From contig JBBDWR010000028.1 of the NCBI GenBank assembly GCA_040902745.1, positions 161,655 to 225,654 on the forward strand: a stretch of 64,000 nucleotides of DNA. The letters run 5' to 3'. Below the pieces are notes generated by a model that saw only the letters and a program-made list of their open reading frames with translations, made no database searches and was not told the DNA's origin. The DNA comes from JBBDWR01 sp040902745 (GTDB lineage: Bacteria; Actinomycetota; UBA4738; HRBIN12). The translations under genes were made by a program, and so were the position numbers. Positions 34,457 to 44,346 of this stretch are shown here, piece after piece (position 1 is the stretch's first letter; each line of letters starts with the position of its first letter).

Positions 34457-36976
34457 CTATCCCTTCGCGGGTGGCTCCAACACGCAGTCCTCGGGGCGGA
34501 CATCCGGCCTCAGTCCCTTGAAGCTGGGGGCGCGCATCTTCTTGCTCGTGCCCTTGGTGATCTCGAGGTACTCGACCTCACAGACGATCTCCGGCTCGAC
34601 GAACACGGCGCCCTTGACCTTGGCAAGCTCCGGATCGTCGATCGGCGGGGTGTCGCGGACCAGCGGCTCGAGCAGCTCCATAACGGTCGTGAGCGTCCGG
34701 TCGTCGAACCCACTGCCGACCTGTCCGACCCAGCGAAGCTCCCCGTCGACGATCGCGCCGACGAGCAGGGCGCCGAACGAGCCGGAGCGTCCTCCCTGGC
34801 CGGGCGTCCAGCCGAGGATCGCGCAGTCCTGTGTGTTGCGCAGCTTGATCTTGCGCCAGTCGGGGCTGCGCCGCCCCGGCCGGTAGCGCGACCCGAGTCG
34901 CTTGGCCATCACGCCCTCGAGGCCCTGCTGCTCGGCGGTCACGGTGAAAGCCTTCCCGTCCCCGTCCACGTACGGCGGTAGCTGGATCCGGTGGTCCTGC
35001 TCGACGATCGCCTCGAGCAGTTCGCGACGCTGTTCCAGCCCGAGTTCCGTCGTGTCGTGGCCGTCGAGCCAGAGCAGGTCGAAGACGACCAGCGCGACGG
35101 GGATCTTGGTCGACAGCCGCTTGATCTCGCGTTCGTTGACCACGTTCATCCGCTGCTGCAGGGCCTGGAACGAGTTGCGACCGTCCTCGTCGAACGCGAC
35201 GATCTCGCCATCCAGCACCGCGTTCACCTGGTTCACCATCTCGTGGACCATGTGCAGTTCGGGGTATTGCGCGGTTGCGTCGCGTCCGGTGCGCGTCACC
35301 AGCTTGGTCTCGCCGGTCTCCATCTCGGTGATCGAGCGGATCCCGTCGAACTTCGGTTCGAACCGCCACGCGGGATCGTCGAAAGCTTTCGCGCCGCTCT
35401 CGGCGAGCATCGCCTGGTACGTCGGCGGTGTGGCGATCAGCGGCGCCTCCTGCCTGCTCGCCAACAGCGCGAGCCAGTCGGTCCGCGTCTTGATGAGATG
35501 GAACTCCAGGCCGGGGTAACGGCGGCCGTGGAGCCGGAAGCTCACCTTCTTGTCGTCCCACTCGACCTCTTCGTACCAGCCGTTGTCGAAGATCCGAACG
35601 TCCCCGGCTCCGTAATGTCCCTCGGGGATCGTTCCCTCGAAGCTTCCGTACTCGAGGGGGTGGTCCTCGGTACGGACGGCGAGCCGCTTGTCTCCCTTCT
35701 GGATCGGGAGCCCGCGCGGAACCGCCCACGAGGGGAGCGCGCCGTCGTGCTCGAGCCGGACGTCGTAGTGCAGGCGCGTCGCGCGGTGCTTGTGGATCAC
35801 GAAGGAGTTGCCCGCACCGGCCGCTTCGTCTCCCGGCGCGGGCTCCGGCGTGCCTTCGAAATCGCGCTTGCGCAGGTACTCCGCGAGCTTGGGGTCCTTC
35901 GACGAGGCGATCACCTCTCCGCTCGTGCGAGTCGCGGACGTGCGATCGCCGGCGTCGGTCACGGTTCCCGCAGGATCCAGCGCAACTCCGAGTGCTTCGA
36001 ACGCGTCATCGATCGATTGCGGTGTGGTGCGAACGCCTTCGAACAGGTCGCCGACGGACGCGAATCGTTCGAAGACGTTGTCGATACGAAAGTCTTGGGG
36101 TTCGAAGCCGCCCTCGTCCACCTCGTCCCAGGTGAGGGGAGTGGAGACGGGGGAGCGCGGCTCCGGGCGGAGGCAGTAGGCGGCCGAGAGATTCGCGCCC
36201 GAGCGATTCATGTTGTGGTCGATGAAGACCTTGCCGGTGCGGTTGGAGATCTGCCACGCCATCGTCACGTGGTCGGGGTCTGCCTTCTCGATCAATCGCC
36301 CGGCCGCGCCGACGAACGCGCGCGTCTGCTCGTAGGTGTACCGCCCGCGTTCCAGCGGCACGAAGATCTGGACGCCCGTCGCGCCGGAGGTCTTCGGGTA
36401 GCCAACGATGCCGAGCTGATCGAGCACCACCTTGACGTGACGGGCGACGGATAGCACGTCCTCGAAGGTGTACGGCTCGAACGGATCCAGATCGAAGAAC
36501 AGGTAGTCGGGGTGCTCGGTGTCGGCGCATCGCGAATGCAGCGGATGGAATTCGATGCACCCGAGGTTCGCGATGAACAACAACCCGGCGGTGTCGTCGA
36601 TCATCAGGTAGTCGATCACCCCCTTGCGAGCTTCCTCGCTGTGCACCGGGCAGCGTCCGATCCAGTCCGGCGTGTGCGAGGGTGCGGACTTCTCGTAGAA
36701 GAACTCGCCGTCGATCCCGTCGGGCATCCGCTTCATCGTCAGAGGGCGACCGTCCAGGTGGGGCACGATCAGCGAGGCGACGTTGAAGTAGTAGGCGATC
36801 AGATCGCCCTTCGTGTAGCCCTCCTCGGGCCAGAAGAGCTTGTCGAGGTTGGACAGTCGGAGCCGCTGCCCGTCGGTCTCGAGCCACCACGCGTCGCCGT
36901 CCTTGTTCGCGGGCAGCGGCGTCGGGAACTCCACGGTGAACGGCCGTCCGGCCGAGCGGGCGCGCTTGCGAGCCAT
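34457..36976 (-). CDS. ligD: multifunctional ATP-dependent DNA ligase D (Pol-PE-Lig)
   Basis: NHEJ repair enzyme, 839 residues, with mycobacterial-type order. The polymerase/primase domain spans about 25-310 with the catalytic FFDLDPFE and FIDHNMN Asp residues. The 3'-phosphoesterase spans about 395-510 (FVIHKHRATRLHYDVRLEHD carries the His/Asp/Arg site). The ATP ligase spans about 540-839, and its adenylation lysine is in EPKFDGIRS. In the Pol domain the usual TSGxxGLH has Gln in place of His (KTSGATGVQIFVPL). ATG 36976 is set by TACCAT 8 nt upstream. Divergent from ku. Confidence 0.96.
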   Translation of the reverse strand: MARKRARSAGRPFTVEFPTPLPANKDGDAWWLETDGQRLRLSNLDKLFWPEEGYTKGDLIAYYFNVASLIVPHLDGRPLTMKRMPDGIDGEFFYEKSAPSHTPDWIGRCPVHSEEARKGVIDYLMIDDTAGLLFIANLGCIEFHPLHSRCADTEHPDYLFFDLDPFEPYTFEDVLSVARHVKVVLDQLGIVGYPKTSGATGVQIFVPLERGRYTYEQTRAFVGAAGRLIEKADPDHVTMAWQISNRTGKVFIDHNMNRSGANLSAAYCLRPEPRSPVSTPLTWDEVDEGGFEPQDFRIDNVFERFASVGDLFEGVRTTPQSIDDAFEALGVALDPAGTVTDAGDRTSATRTSGEVIASSKDPKLAEYLRKRDFEGTPEPAPGDEAAGAGNSFVIHKHRATRLHYDVRLEHDGALPSWAVPRGLPIQKGDKRLAVRTEDHPLEYGSFEGTIPEGHYGAGDVRIFDNGWYEEVEWDDKKVSFRLHGRRYPGLEFHLIKTRTDWLALLASRQEAPLIATPPTYQAMLAESGAKAFDDPAWRFEPKFDGIRSITEMETGETKLVTRTGRDATAQYPELHMVHEMVNQVNAVLDGEIVAFDEDGRNSFQALQQRMNVVNEREIKRLSTKIPVALVVFDLLWLDGHDTTELGLEQRRELLEAIVEQDHRIQLPPYVDGDGKAFTVTAEQQGLEGVMAKRLGSRYRPGRRSPDWRKIKLRNTQDCAILGWTPGQGGRSGSFGALLVGAIVDGELRWVGQVGSGFDDRTLTTVMELLEPLVRDTPPIDDPELAKVKGAVFVEPEIVCEVEYLEITKGTSKKMRAPSFKGLRPDVRPEDCVLEPPAKG

Positions 36977-36984
36977 CGCGCGCG

Positions 36985-36990
36985 ATGGTA
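36985..36990 (-). promoter_or_regulatory. -10 box TACCAT of ligD, leaderless type
   Basis: On the minus strand TACCAT ends 8 nt before the ATG at 36976. Confidence 0.5.
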
Positions 36991-37109
36991 GCCGTCGATG
37001 TCCAAAGGGTGGTGGCGGGTTCTCCCCTCGGGACGAGGGAGGGGTGACGGTCACTCGAGCCTTTCGTCCCGTCGATGACCTGGTGTTTCGTCGGGTCGGA
37101 GGGCGGGGA

Positions 37110-37115
37110 TACACT
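37110..37115 (+). promoter_or_regulatory. -10 box TACACT of ku
   Basis: TACACT precedes ku by about 50 nt; unlike the leaderless genes, the ku leader contains GGAGGAA and a small CCCAC/GTGGG hairpin near 37123-37138. Confidence 0.4.
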
Positions 37116-37164
37116 TGGTCACCCCCACGCGAGTGGGACGCTGCCTTCCCTCGGAGGAACCGCC

Positions 37165-38103
37165 ATGCCCAGATCGATGTGGAAAGGGGCCATCTCCTTC
37201 GGCCTCGTCACGATCCCCGTCGCCGTATACCCGGCCACGGAGGAGAAGTCCCTGAAGTTCAACCAGCTCCACGAGCCCGACGGTGGGCGGATCCGCTACA
37301 AGCGGACCTGCTCGATCGACGGCGAAGAAGTGCCCTTCGACGAGATCGTCAAAGGTTTCGAGTACGAGAAGGATCACTACGTCACCCTCACCGACGACGA
37401 CTTCGACGCGATCCCGGTGGAGTCCTCGCGGGCGATCGACATCCACCAGTTCGTCGATCTCGAGGAGATCGACCCGATGCTCTACAAGAAGTCGTACTAC
37501 CTCGTCCCTGAGGAGACCGGCGCCAAGGCCTACGCGCTGTTGCGCGAGGCGATGGCCGAGGAAAGCAAGGTCGGTATCGCCAAGGTCAGCTTCCGCGACA
37601 AAGAACATCTCGCGGCGCTGCGATTCGTCGACGACGCGTTCGTCCTTGAGACGATGTACTGGCCGGACGAGATCCGCGCGGCCGAGTTCGATGGCGTCAA
37701 CGTCGACCAGAAGGTCCGTTCGCAAGAACTCGAGATGGCCAAGCAGCTGATCGACAACCTCACCAGCGACTGGAACCCCGAGGAGTACACCGACGAGTAC
37801 CGCGAGGCGATGCTGGCGATCGTCGAGAAGAAGATCGCCGGTGAGGAGATCGAGATCATCGAGTCCGAGGCCCCCGCTAAGGTCGTCGACCTCATGGAGG
37901 CGCTCAAGGCGTCGGTCTCCTCGGCCAAGAAGGGCGATGAGCCCAAGGCCGAGCCATCGGGACCCAAGCGCTCGGCCGCCAAGGTGTCGTCCTCGACCAA
38001 GAAGTCGGCAGCGAAGACGGGTTCGGCGAAGAAGCGCTCGGCGGCCAAGAAGTCCACCGCCAAGAAGACCGCCGCACCGCGCAAGAAGGCCGTCGGCGAG
38101 TGA
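37165..38103 (+). CDS. ku: Ku DNA end-binding protein
   Basis: 312 residues. The conserved Ku core (residues 1-250) begins MPRSMWKGAISFGLVTIPV and includes the bridge region around DIHQFVDLEEIDPM. Residues about 255-312 are a Lys/Ala/Ser-rich tail with AKK repeats, which in mycobacterial Ku helps DNA binding and threading. Homodimeric Ku recruits LigD to double-strand breaks. GGAGGAA 6 nt upstream fixes ATG 37165. The gene is head to head with ligD, sharing 188 bp. Confidence 0.97.
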   Translation: MPRSMWKGAISFGLVTIPVAVYPATEEKSLKFNQLHEPDGGRIRYKRTCSIDGEEVPFDEIVKGFEYEKDHYVTLTDDDFDAIPVESSRAIDIHQFVDLEEIDPMLYKKSYYLVPEETGAKAYALLREAMAEESKVGIAKVSFRDKEHLAALRFVDDAFVLETMYWPDEIRAAEFDGVNVDQKVRSQELEMAKQLIDNLTSDWNPEEYTDEYREAMLAIVEKKIAGEEIEIIESEAPAKVVDLMEALKASVSSAKKGDEPKAEPSGPKRSAAKVSSSTKKSAAKTGSAKKRSAAKKSTAKKTAAPRKKAVGE

Positions 38104-38119
38104 CGACCAGCGTGCGCGG

Positions 38120-38458
38120 ATGAAGCTCGTCGTCGCGGTGCTCAAGCCGCACGTGCTCGATGCCGTCAAGGAGGCGCTTCGCGACGTCGGCGTCCAGGGA
38201 CTCACGACAACCGATGTCGAGGGGTTCGGACGTCAGCGCGGCCACACCGAGGTGTACCGCGGCGCGGAGTACCAGGTCGACTTCGTCCCCAAGGTCAAGG
38301 TCGAGGTCCTCGTCGATGAGGAACAGACGCAGGGCGTCGTCGACGCGATCACGAAGGCGGCGCGCACCGGCAAGATCGGCGACGGGAAGATCTGGATCGT
38401 ACCGGTGGAGACGGTCGTGCGGATCCGCACGGGGGAGATGGGGCCCGACGCCCTCTAG
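38120..38458 (+). CDS. glnK: nitrogen regulatory PII protein
   Basis: 112 residues, standard PII length. The T-loop contains Tyr51 (RGAEYQVDF), the uridylylation/adenylylation site, and ATP-site residues GDGKIWIVPVE follow. It senses ATP/ADP and 2-oxoglutarate. The normal upstream neighbour amtB is absent; ku lies 16 nt upstream. Only 18 nt separate it from glnD, its modifying enzyme. Confidence 0.96.
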   Translation: MKLVVAVLKPHVLDAVKEALRDVGVQGLTTTDVEGFGRQRGHTEVYRGAEYQVDFVPKVKVEVLVDEEQTQGVVDAITKAARTGKIGDGKIWIVPVETVVRIRTGEMGPDAL

Positions 38459-38476
38459 GCGGGCCCGACCGAACCG

Positions 38477-40993
38477 ATGAGCAACAACGCCGCGCCCGGA
38501 GCGGCGCCGGCCGTCGTCCGTCTCGTCTCAGAACTCGAGGCCCTCGACCGCGCCTATTCACCCGGCCACCACGGCCGGTGGTCGGCGCACCGCCGAACCG
38601 AGCTGGTCGATACCTGTGTCCGGGAGCTCTTCTCGGCAGCGTCCGCCGCCGACCTCGCTGGTCCCGTAGCCCTCCTCGCGATCGGGGGCTACGGACGTGC
38701 CGAGCTGGCGCCCGCATCCGACATCGATCTGCTGTTGGTGCACGACGGCGAGCACCCAGATGCCGTCGCGACCCTCGCACAGTCGTTGCTGTATCCCCTC
38801 TGGGACACGGGCTTGTCGGTTGGTCATGCGGTCCGCACGCCGCTGGATTGCCTCGCGTACGCGGCCGGCCGAGTCGACGCCGCGACCGCGATGCTCGACG
38901 CCCGACTCGTGGCCGGCGACGAGGTCCTCGCCGAGCAGGTTCGCGCGGACGTGTTCGGGTGGATCCGGGAGGACCCTGCTGGGTTCGCCGTGCGGTTGCG
39001 GGAGGCGATGCTCGAGCGGCATCGACGCTACGGCACCGTGTCCCACCACCTCGAACCGGACGTGAAGGAGGGAAGCGGTGGACTCCGCGACATCCAGACA
39101 CTCGGCTGGCTCGCCGCCGTCGGCGGTGAAACCTCCGGGGCCCCGACCCTCGACGGCGTCGGCATGCTGCGCGCCGTCGAGCGCGATGAGATCGACGCAG
39201 CCACCGAGTTCCTCACGCGGGTGCGCAGTGCGGTACATCTACAGACGCGAACGAAGACCGATCGTCTACCCCTGGATCGACAACCGGACATCGCGCGCGA
39301 CATGGGGTTCGCCGACGAGCCAGGTCTCGTGGCGGTCGATGGCCTGATGCGCGCGGTGTTCACTCACGCGCGCCAGGTCGAACACGTCGTCGCGTGTGTC
39401 TTCGAGCGCTACCTGGGTGGCGAGGAAGAGACCGGCGACCCGGATCCGACGCCGGAGGGCGTGCTGACGGCGTTCGCCCTCGCGGCGGAGGAGGGCAGGC
39501 GTCTCTCCCCGACGCTGCTCGACCGGATCGAGGAGATCGAGCTTCCCTCGCCGGTCACCTGGACACCGCAGGTGCGTTCCGCGTTCCTTCGCATCCTGCG
39601 ATCGGGCGACGGCGGGATCGGCACGCTCGAAGCGATGGATCGCGTCGGGCTGCTCGAGCGGTTCCTTCCCGCCTGGGCGGCCGTGCGCTGCCGGCCCCAA
39701 CGCGACCCCTATCACCGCTACACGGTCGACGTGCACCTGCTGGAGGCACTCGCGGGTGTCGCACGCCTGATCTCGGCCGCCGACGGGGCTCCGATCGAGG
39801 ACCCACTGGCGGCGGAACTCCTCTCGCTGGTCGGCGACCGCGATGCGCTCCTTCTCGGGGCGTTGTTCCACGACGTCGGCAAGACGGGTGAAGGACGGCA
39901 CGTGCCGGTCGGCGCCCGGATCGCCGACGAGACCCTGGAGACGATGGGAATCCCCGCACCCACCCGTGAGATGGCTCGGTTCATGGTGGCCAACCACCTG
40001 CTGTTGCCCGACACCGCCACCCGGCGCGATCTCGGCGACGAGGACTTGATCATGTCGGTCGCGGCCACGGTGGAGACACTCGAACGCCTGGCGGGGCTGT
40101 ACCTGCTCGCGATCGCCGACGCCGGAGCCACCGGGCCACACGCGTGGACACCCTGGCGTCGCACCCTGGTGCAAGAACTGGTGCGGAAGGTTCGCAACGT
40201 GTTGGAGCGCGGCGAGATGTCGGCCGATCACGCGGAGCGCCTTGAGGCGCAGGTCTCGGCGATACGCCGCTTGCTTGCTGCGGAGGATCCCGCTGCGGTC
40301 GAGACCTTCGTGGGGAGGGTCCCTCCCGCATACCTGCTCGCGGTTACGGCGGACCTCGCCGCGGAACATTTCCGGCTGCTCTCCTCGCCGATCGGGGCGA
40401 CGGAGGTGCGCACCCTCTCCGCGCCGGGACCCCGGTCGCAGATCCATCAACTCACCGTGGTCGCCGCCGACCGTCACGGACTGCTTTCGCTCGTGGCAGG
40501 AGCCCTGTCGCTCGCGGGCTTGTCGATCCTTTCCGCGCAGGTGTTCACCACGGAAGACGATGTGGCGATGGATCTGTTTGAGATCGAAGGCAGCTTCGAG
40601 GGTGACGTCGCCGAAGAGCGGTGGCGGACGTTTCGCTCGGCACTGCGCAAGGCGATCGAAGGCAAGTCGTCCCTGGAGCACCGCGTTGCCGACAAGCGTC
40701 GGCACTACCCCGTGTCCACACCGCGGTCGGCGGTGAAGATCACCGTCGACAACGAAGCGTCGGACTTCTTCACGGTGATCGAGGTCGGTGCCCCCGACCG
40801 CCTGGGCCTGCTCTACGACATCACGCGCACGCTGGCCGAGCTGGGACTTGACGTCCATCTCGCGAAGGTCGCCACGTATGGCGAGCGTGTGATCGACGCC
40901 TTCTACGTGCGGGACACGGTCGGCCGCAAGATCGTCGACACCGCCGCGCTCGGAGGGATCGAGCGCATCCTCGCCGAACGCGCGGCCCATTGA
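38477..40993 (+). CDS. glnD: [protein-PII] uridylyltransferase/adenylyltransferase
   Basis: 838 residues: nucleotidyltransferase with G70GYGRAELAPASDIDL (D82, D84 metal ligands), a GlnE-like middle, an HD hydrolase domain (H465-D466 in LFHDVGKT) that removes the modification, and two C-terminal ACT domains (about 690-760 and 770-838) that bind glutamine. Actinobacterial homologues adenylylate rather than uridylylate PII. ATG 38477 is close to glnK with little ribosome site. Together they sense cell nitrogen. Confidence 0.96.
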   Translation: MSNNAAPGAAPAVVRLVSELEALDRAYSPGHHGRWSAHRRTELVDTCVRELFSAASAADLAGPVALLAIGGYGRAELAPASDIDLLLVHDGEHPDAVATLAQSLLYPLWDTGLSVGHAVRTPLDCLAYAAGRVDAATAMLDARLVAGDEVLAEQVRADVFGWIREDPAGFAVRLREAMLERHRRYGTVSHHLEPDVKEGSGGLRDIQTLGWLAAVGGETSGAPTLDGVGMLRAVERDEIDAATEFLTRVRSAVHLQTRTKTDRLPLDRQPDIARDMGFADEPGLVAVDGLMRAVFTHARQVEHVVACVFERYLGGEEETGDPDPTPEGVLTAFALAAEEGRRLSPTLLDRIEEIELPSPVTWTPQVRSAFLRILRSGDGGIGTLEAMDRVGLLERFLPAWAAVRCRPQRDPYHRYTVDVHLLEALAGVARLISAADGAPIEDPLAAELLSLVGDRDALLLGALFHDVGKTGEGRHVPVGARIADETLETMGIPAPTREMARFMVANHLLLPDTATRRDLGDEDLIMSVAATVETLERLAGLYLLAIADAGATGPHAWTPWRRTLVQELVRKVRNVLERGEMSADHAERLEAQVSAIRRLLAAEDPAAVETFVGRVPPAYLLAVTADLAAEHFRLLSSPIGATEVRTLSAPGPRSQIHQLTVVAADRHGLLSLVAGALSLAGLSILSAQVFTTEDDVAMDLFEIEGSFEGDVAEERWRTFRSALRKAIEGKSSLEHRVADKRRHYPVSTPRSAVKITVDNEASDFFTVIEVGAPDRLGLLYDITRTLAELGLDVHLAKVATYGERVIDAFYVRDTVGRKIVDTAALGGIERILAERAAH

Positions 40994-41221
40994 GCCGGGC
41001 GCAGCCTAGTTGAGGAGGGCCGAGTGGCCGGGCCATCTTCGGACTTGCGCCCTCGGCGTCGTCTCACAGTGACCCCTTTGAGTTCGTGCTCGTCGCGGTG
41101 CCACGCGTGCCGGGCGTCGGGGTCCTTCACGCGGCCAGTCTCGTTCGCCAAGATCGACCGGCGCTGGCGGGACCTTGATGCTGACACGGCCCCACCCGAG
41201 CATCGCCGTGCATATGCGGGA

Positions 41222-41227
41222 TAGCAT
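41222..41227 (+). promoter_or_regulatory. -10 box TAGCAT, leaderless type
   Basis: TAGCAT ends 6 nt before GTG 41234. The preceding 220 bp after glnD hold no convincing gene. Confidence 0.5.
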
Positions 41228-41233
41228 CTTCGC

Positions 41234-44200
41234 GTGCTCACCTGCTCGACCTGCGGTGCCGGGAACCCTGACGGCGCGAAGTTCTGCAACGGGTGCGCGA
41301 CGCTCCTCGGCGCGTCCGCCCCGCCCGGTGAGGTGCGCAAGACCATCTCCGCCCTGTTCTGCGATCTCGTGGGGTCCACGACCCTGGGCGAACAGCATGA
41401 CCCCGAGGTGCTCAGGCCGATCCTCGACGGCTACTTCACCGAGATGAGTTCGGCGGTCGAACGCCATGGCGGTCTCGTGCAGAAGTTCATCGGCGACGCG
41501 GTGGTGGCCGTCTTCGGTCTGCCGAACGCCCACGAGGACGATGCGCTTCGCGCCGTGCGCGCCGGCATCGAGATGCAGGGGCACTTGCAGACGCTGAACG
41601 AAGTCTCGCCGATCCCGCTCGCCGCCCGGATCGGCATCACCAGCGGCGAGGTGCTGGTACCCGGCGACGGGAAGCCGATCATCGGCGACGCGATGAACAC
41701 CGCGTCGCGCCTGCAGTCCGGCGCGAAACCCGGCGAGGTACTGATGGGGGAGCCGACCAGGCGTCTGGTGCGCGACGCGGTCGCGGCGGAGGCGGTCGAG
41801 CCGCTACAGGCGAAGGGCAAGGCCGAGCCGGTCTCGGCCTGGCGCGTCCTGGAGATCCATCCGGTGGTGGCCGGGAGCGAGACGCCGCTCGTCGGGCGCG
41901 ACCGACACTTGAGTGTGCTTCACCAGGCGCTGCAGGGCGCGATCGATGACCAAGCCTGCGTCCTCGTCACCGTCCTGGCTCCGCCCGGCGTGGGCAAGTC
42001 GCGACTTGCGGTGGCGTTCGCGGAGGTGCTGCGCGAACGGGCGACGGTCCTCGTAGGACAGACCCCGTCATATGGCGGCGTCACGTTCGCGTCGCTCGTC
42101 GAGCTGCTGGCCGAGGCGGCCGGACGACCCGGTGGAGACGCCGAGCAGGTCGCGGCGGCGCTCCGCCAGCGACTGGTCGACCAGCCCGACGGACCGGCTG
42201 TTGGCGATCGCCTTGCTCAGCTCCTCGGGGTCGGTGAGGCGCTCGCGTCCGACGCTTCCTGGGCGGTCAGGCGCCTGCTCGAGGTCATCGCCGCCGAGCA
42301 GCCGCTCGTCGTGGTGCTCGAAGACGTCCACTGGGCGGAGACGCCGATGCTGGACCTGGCCGATGCGGTCGTCGAGCGGGTGCACGGTGCCGTCCTCTTC
42401 CTCTGTCTCGCGAGACCCGAGCTCCTCGAGCAGCGACCCACGTGGTCGGCCGGCAAGCCCCGGGCGATCACCATGACGCTCCCCCCACTCGTGCCGACAG
42501 AGGCGCGGCGGGTCGCAGAGCTCCTGCTCGGAGGGGAGGCTCCCGCGGCCGTGGTCGACCGGGTCTGCGAGACGGCCGAGGGGAATCCCTTGTATCTGGA
42601 GCAGCTCACCGCGATGCTCGCCGATCAGGGTCTCCTCGTCGACGGTCGCTGGGTCGGCTCGGACGACGCCGACGTCGAGATCCCCGAGACCCTGCAAGCG
42701 CTGCTCGCCTCGAGGCTCGATCGCCTCGATCCCACACCGCGTCTGATCCTCGAGCGGGCATCGGTTGAGGGACGCCGGTTCCGGATCGTGGCGATCCGTG
42801 CGCTCGCTCCCGACCTCGGTCAGGAGGAGTTCGAGGCCGCGATCGCGTCGCTGGAGCGGCGTGGCCTCGTCCAGCCGGAGGACGAGGCCGCCGGTCGGTG
42901 GCGATTCGCACACGCGCTCGTCCTCGACGCCGCCTACCGGGGCGTCTCGAAGGAGCTGCGAGCGGATCTGCACGAACGGCTCGCCGACTGGATGACCGTG
43001 GAGGACGCCGAACAGGCCGACGTCGACGAGTCGGTCGCGCGGCACCTCGAGCATGCGCTGCACCTGCGCGAGGAGCTCGGCGCTCGGGACGAGCGATCCG
43101 CCGCCCTCGCGGCACGCGCGGGTGAACTCTTCGCGACGGCGGGGTCTCGGGCGTTCACGGCGCTCGACTACATCACGGCCCGCGACTTCCTGAGCCGCGC
43201 TGTGGCCCACTTGCCGGAGGGATCTCCTCGCCGCATGGAGATCCTCCCGAGCCTTGGGGCTGCGCTCGCGGATTCGGGCCGTGCGGAGGAGAGCGATGCG
43301 CTCCTGAGGGAGGCCGTGGATCAGGCGCACGCGACGGGATCGGAGCGCGATGCGCTCCGCGCATCCGTGCAGCTCTTGTCCAACCGGATCTACCGCTCAT
43401 CGGATGAAGCGGAGATCGAGTCCGCATCCGTGGAAGCGCGGCGTGCCTTCGACGTGTTCGAGGCGTCGGGTGACGAGATGGGCATGGCCGAGGCGGCGAC
43501 CGTGGTGATCAACCTGGAGTACGTGCGTGCGCACTGCGACGAGGCGCAGCGGTGGGCGACGAGGGCGATGTTCCGTGCGCTCGCCGCCGGTCGCCCGAGG
43601 GAGGCCACCCAGGCCGCCGGCGACCTGGTCGGGATGGCGCTCGTCGGGCCCGTCCCGTTCACTCGATTCGCTGCGGATGCCGAGGAACTGCTCACCGCTG
43701 GCGATCCCATCTCCGATAGCCCCGGACATGCCTTGATGGCGGCGGCTGCGCTCGCCGCGGGCGACGAAGCCGGGTTCCGTGAGCACGAGGAGAGGTGGCG
43801 CAGCGTCGTCGACCGCCACGGGCTGGCATGGCTGGCCGCGGCGCATGGGATGGAGATCGCGTTCGTCGAGTTGTGGGCGGGCCGAGCGGAGGCTGCCGAG
43901 CGGCGGCTCCGGGAGGCGCGGCAGTTCTTCACCCAGATCGGCAACGTTTGGTACATGAGCGTCGCCGACGAGTACCTGTGCGAAGCGGTCTACGCGCAGG
44001 ACCGACCGCCTGAGTTCCTCCGTCTCGCAGACGCGTTCGCAGCCTCCTCGCTCATGACCGACCGTCACAACCTCGTCAAGCGTCAGGTGGTGCTGGCGCG
44101 GGCCCATCTTCTCCGCGGCTCCGCGGTGGAGGCGGAGGCCTCGGCGAGACGCGCGCTCAAGCTCCTCGAGTCCACGGACCTCATCCCCGACAGGGTAGAC

Positions 44201-44332
44201 GCGTTGCTCGTGCTCGCGGACGCGTTGGACGCGCGGGGGATGGGGGATGAGGCGGCAACGGCCCGCCTCGACGCCATCGCGAAGCTCCGAGCCAAGGGGA
44301 ACCTGGCGGCGGTCGCGCTGCTCGAGCGCTGA
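41234..44332 (+). CDS. zinc-ribbon/adenylate cyclase/AAA ATPase/TPR regulator
   Basis: 1032 residues. A zinc ribbon is formed by C4, C7, C18, C21. A class III adenylate cyclase domain (about 38-200) carries both metal Asp residues (D44 in FCDLVGST, D88 in KFIGDAV), the adenine-selecting K84, and the N/R pair in GDAMNTASRL, so it looks active. An AAA/NACHT-like ATPase follows with Walker A APPGVGKS (K255) and Walker B LVVVLEDVHWAE. The rest is helical TPR-like repeat. No HTH domain. The assembly resembles the cyclase-MalT-like regulators; likely a cAMP signal protein whose input is sensed by the repeats. Single gene, leaderless. Confidence 0.9.
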   Translation: MLTCSTCGAGNPDGAKFCNGCATLLGASAPPGEVRKTISALFCDLVGSTTLGEQHDPEVLRPILDGYFTEMSSAVERHGGLVQKFIGDAVVAVFGLPNAHEDDALRAVRAGIEMQGHLQTLNEVSPIPLAARIGITSGEVLVPGDGKPIIGDAMNTASRLQSGAKPGEVLMGEPTRRLVRDAVAAEAVEPLQAKGKAEPVSAWRVLEIHPVVAGSETPLVGRDRHLSVLHQALQGAIDDQACVLVTVLAPPGVGKSRLAVAFAEVLRERATVLVGQTPSYGGVTFASLVELLAEAAGRPGGDAEQVAAALRQRLVDQPDGPAVGDRLAQLLGVGEALASDASWAVRRLLEVIAAEQPLVVVLEDVHWAETPMLDLADAVVERVHGAVLFLCLARPELLEQRPTWSAGKPRAITMTLPPLVPTEARRVAELLLGGEAPAAVVDRVCETAEGNPLYLEQLTAMLADQGLLVDGRWVGSDDADVEIPETLQALLASRLDRLDPTPRLILERASVEGRRFRIVAIRALAPDLGQEEFEAAIASLERRGLVQPEDEAAGRWRFAHALVLDAAYRGVSKELRADLHERLADWMTVEDAEQADVDESVARHLEHALHLREELGARDERSAALAARAGELFATAGSRAFTALDYITARDFLSRAVAHLPEGSPRRMEILPSLGAALADSGRAEESDALLREAVDQAHATGSERDALRASVQLLSNRIYRSSDEAEIESASVEARRAFDVFEASGDEMGMAEAATVVINLEYVRAHCDEAQRWATRAMFRALAAGRPREATQAAGDLVGMALVGPVPFTRFAADAEELLTAGDPISDSPGHALMAAAALAAGDEAGFREHEERWRSVVDRHGLAWLAAAHGMEIAFVELWAGRAEAAERRLREARQFFTQIGNVWYMSVADEYLCEAVYAQDRPPEFLRLADAFAASSLMTDRHNLVKRQVVLARAHLLRGSAVEAEASARRALKLLESTDLIPDRVDALLVLADALDARGMGDEAATARLDAIAKLRAKGNLAAVALLER

Positions 44333-44346
44333 ACCCCGACCGAGCG

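Noticed and set aside
40903..41379. Minus-strand frame with an Asp/His-rich stretch, around 41020-41160
   Set aside because: Runs into the 3' end of glnD and the 5' end of the cyclase gene, and has no start with -10 box or ribosome site; probably chance.
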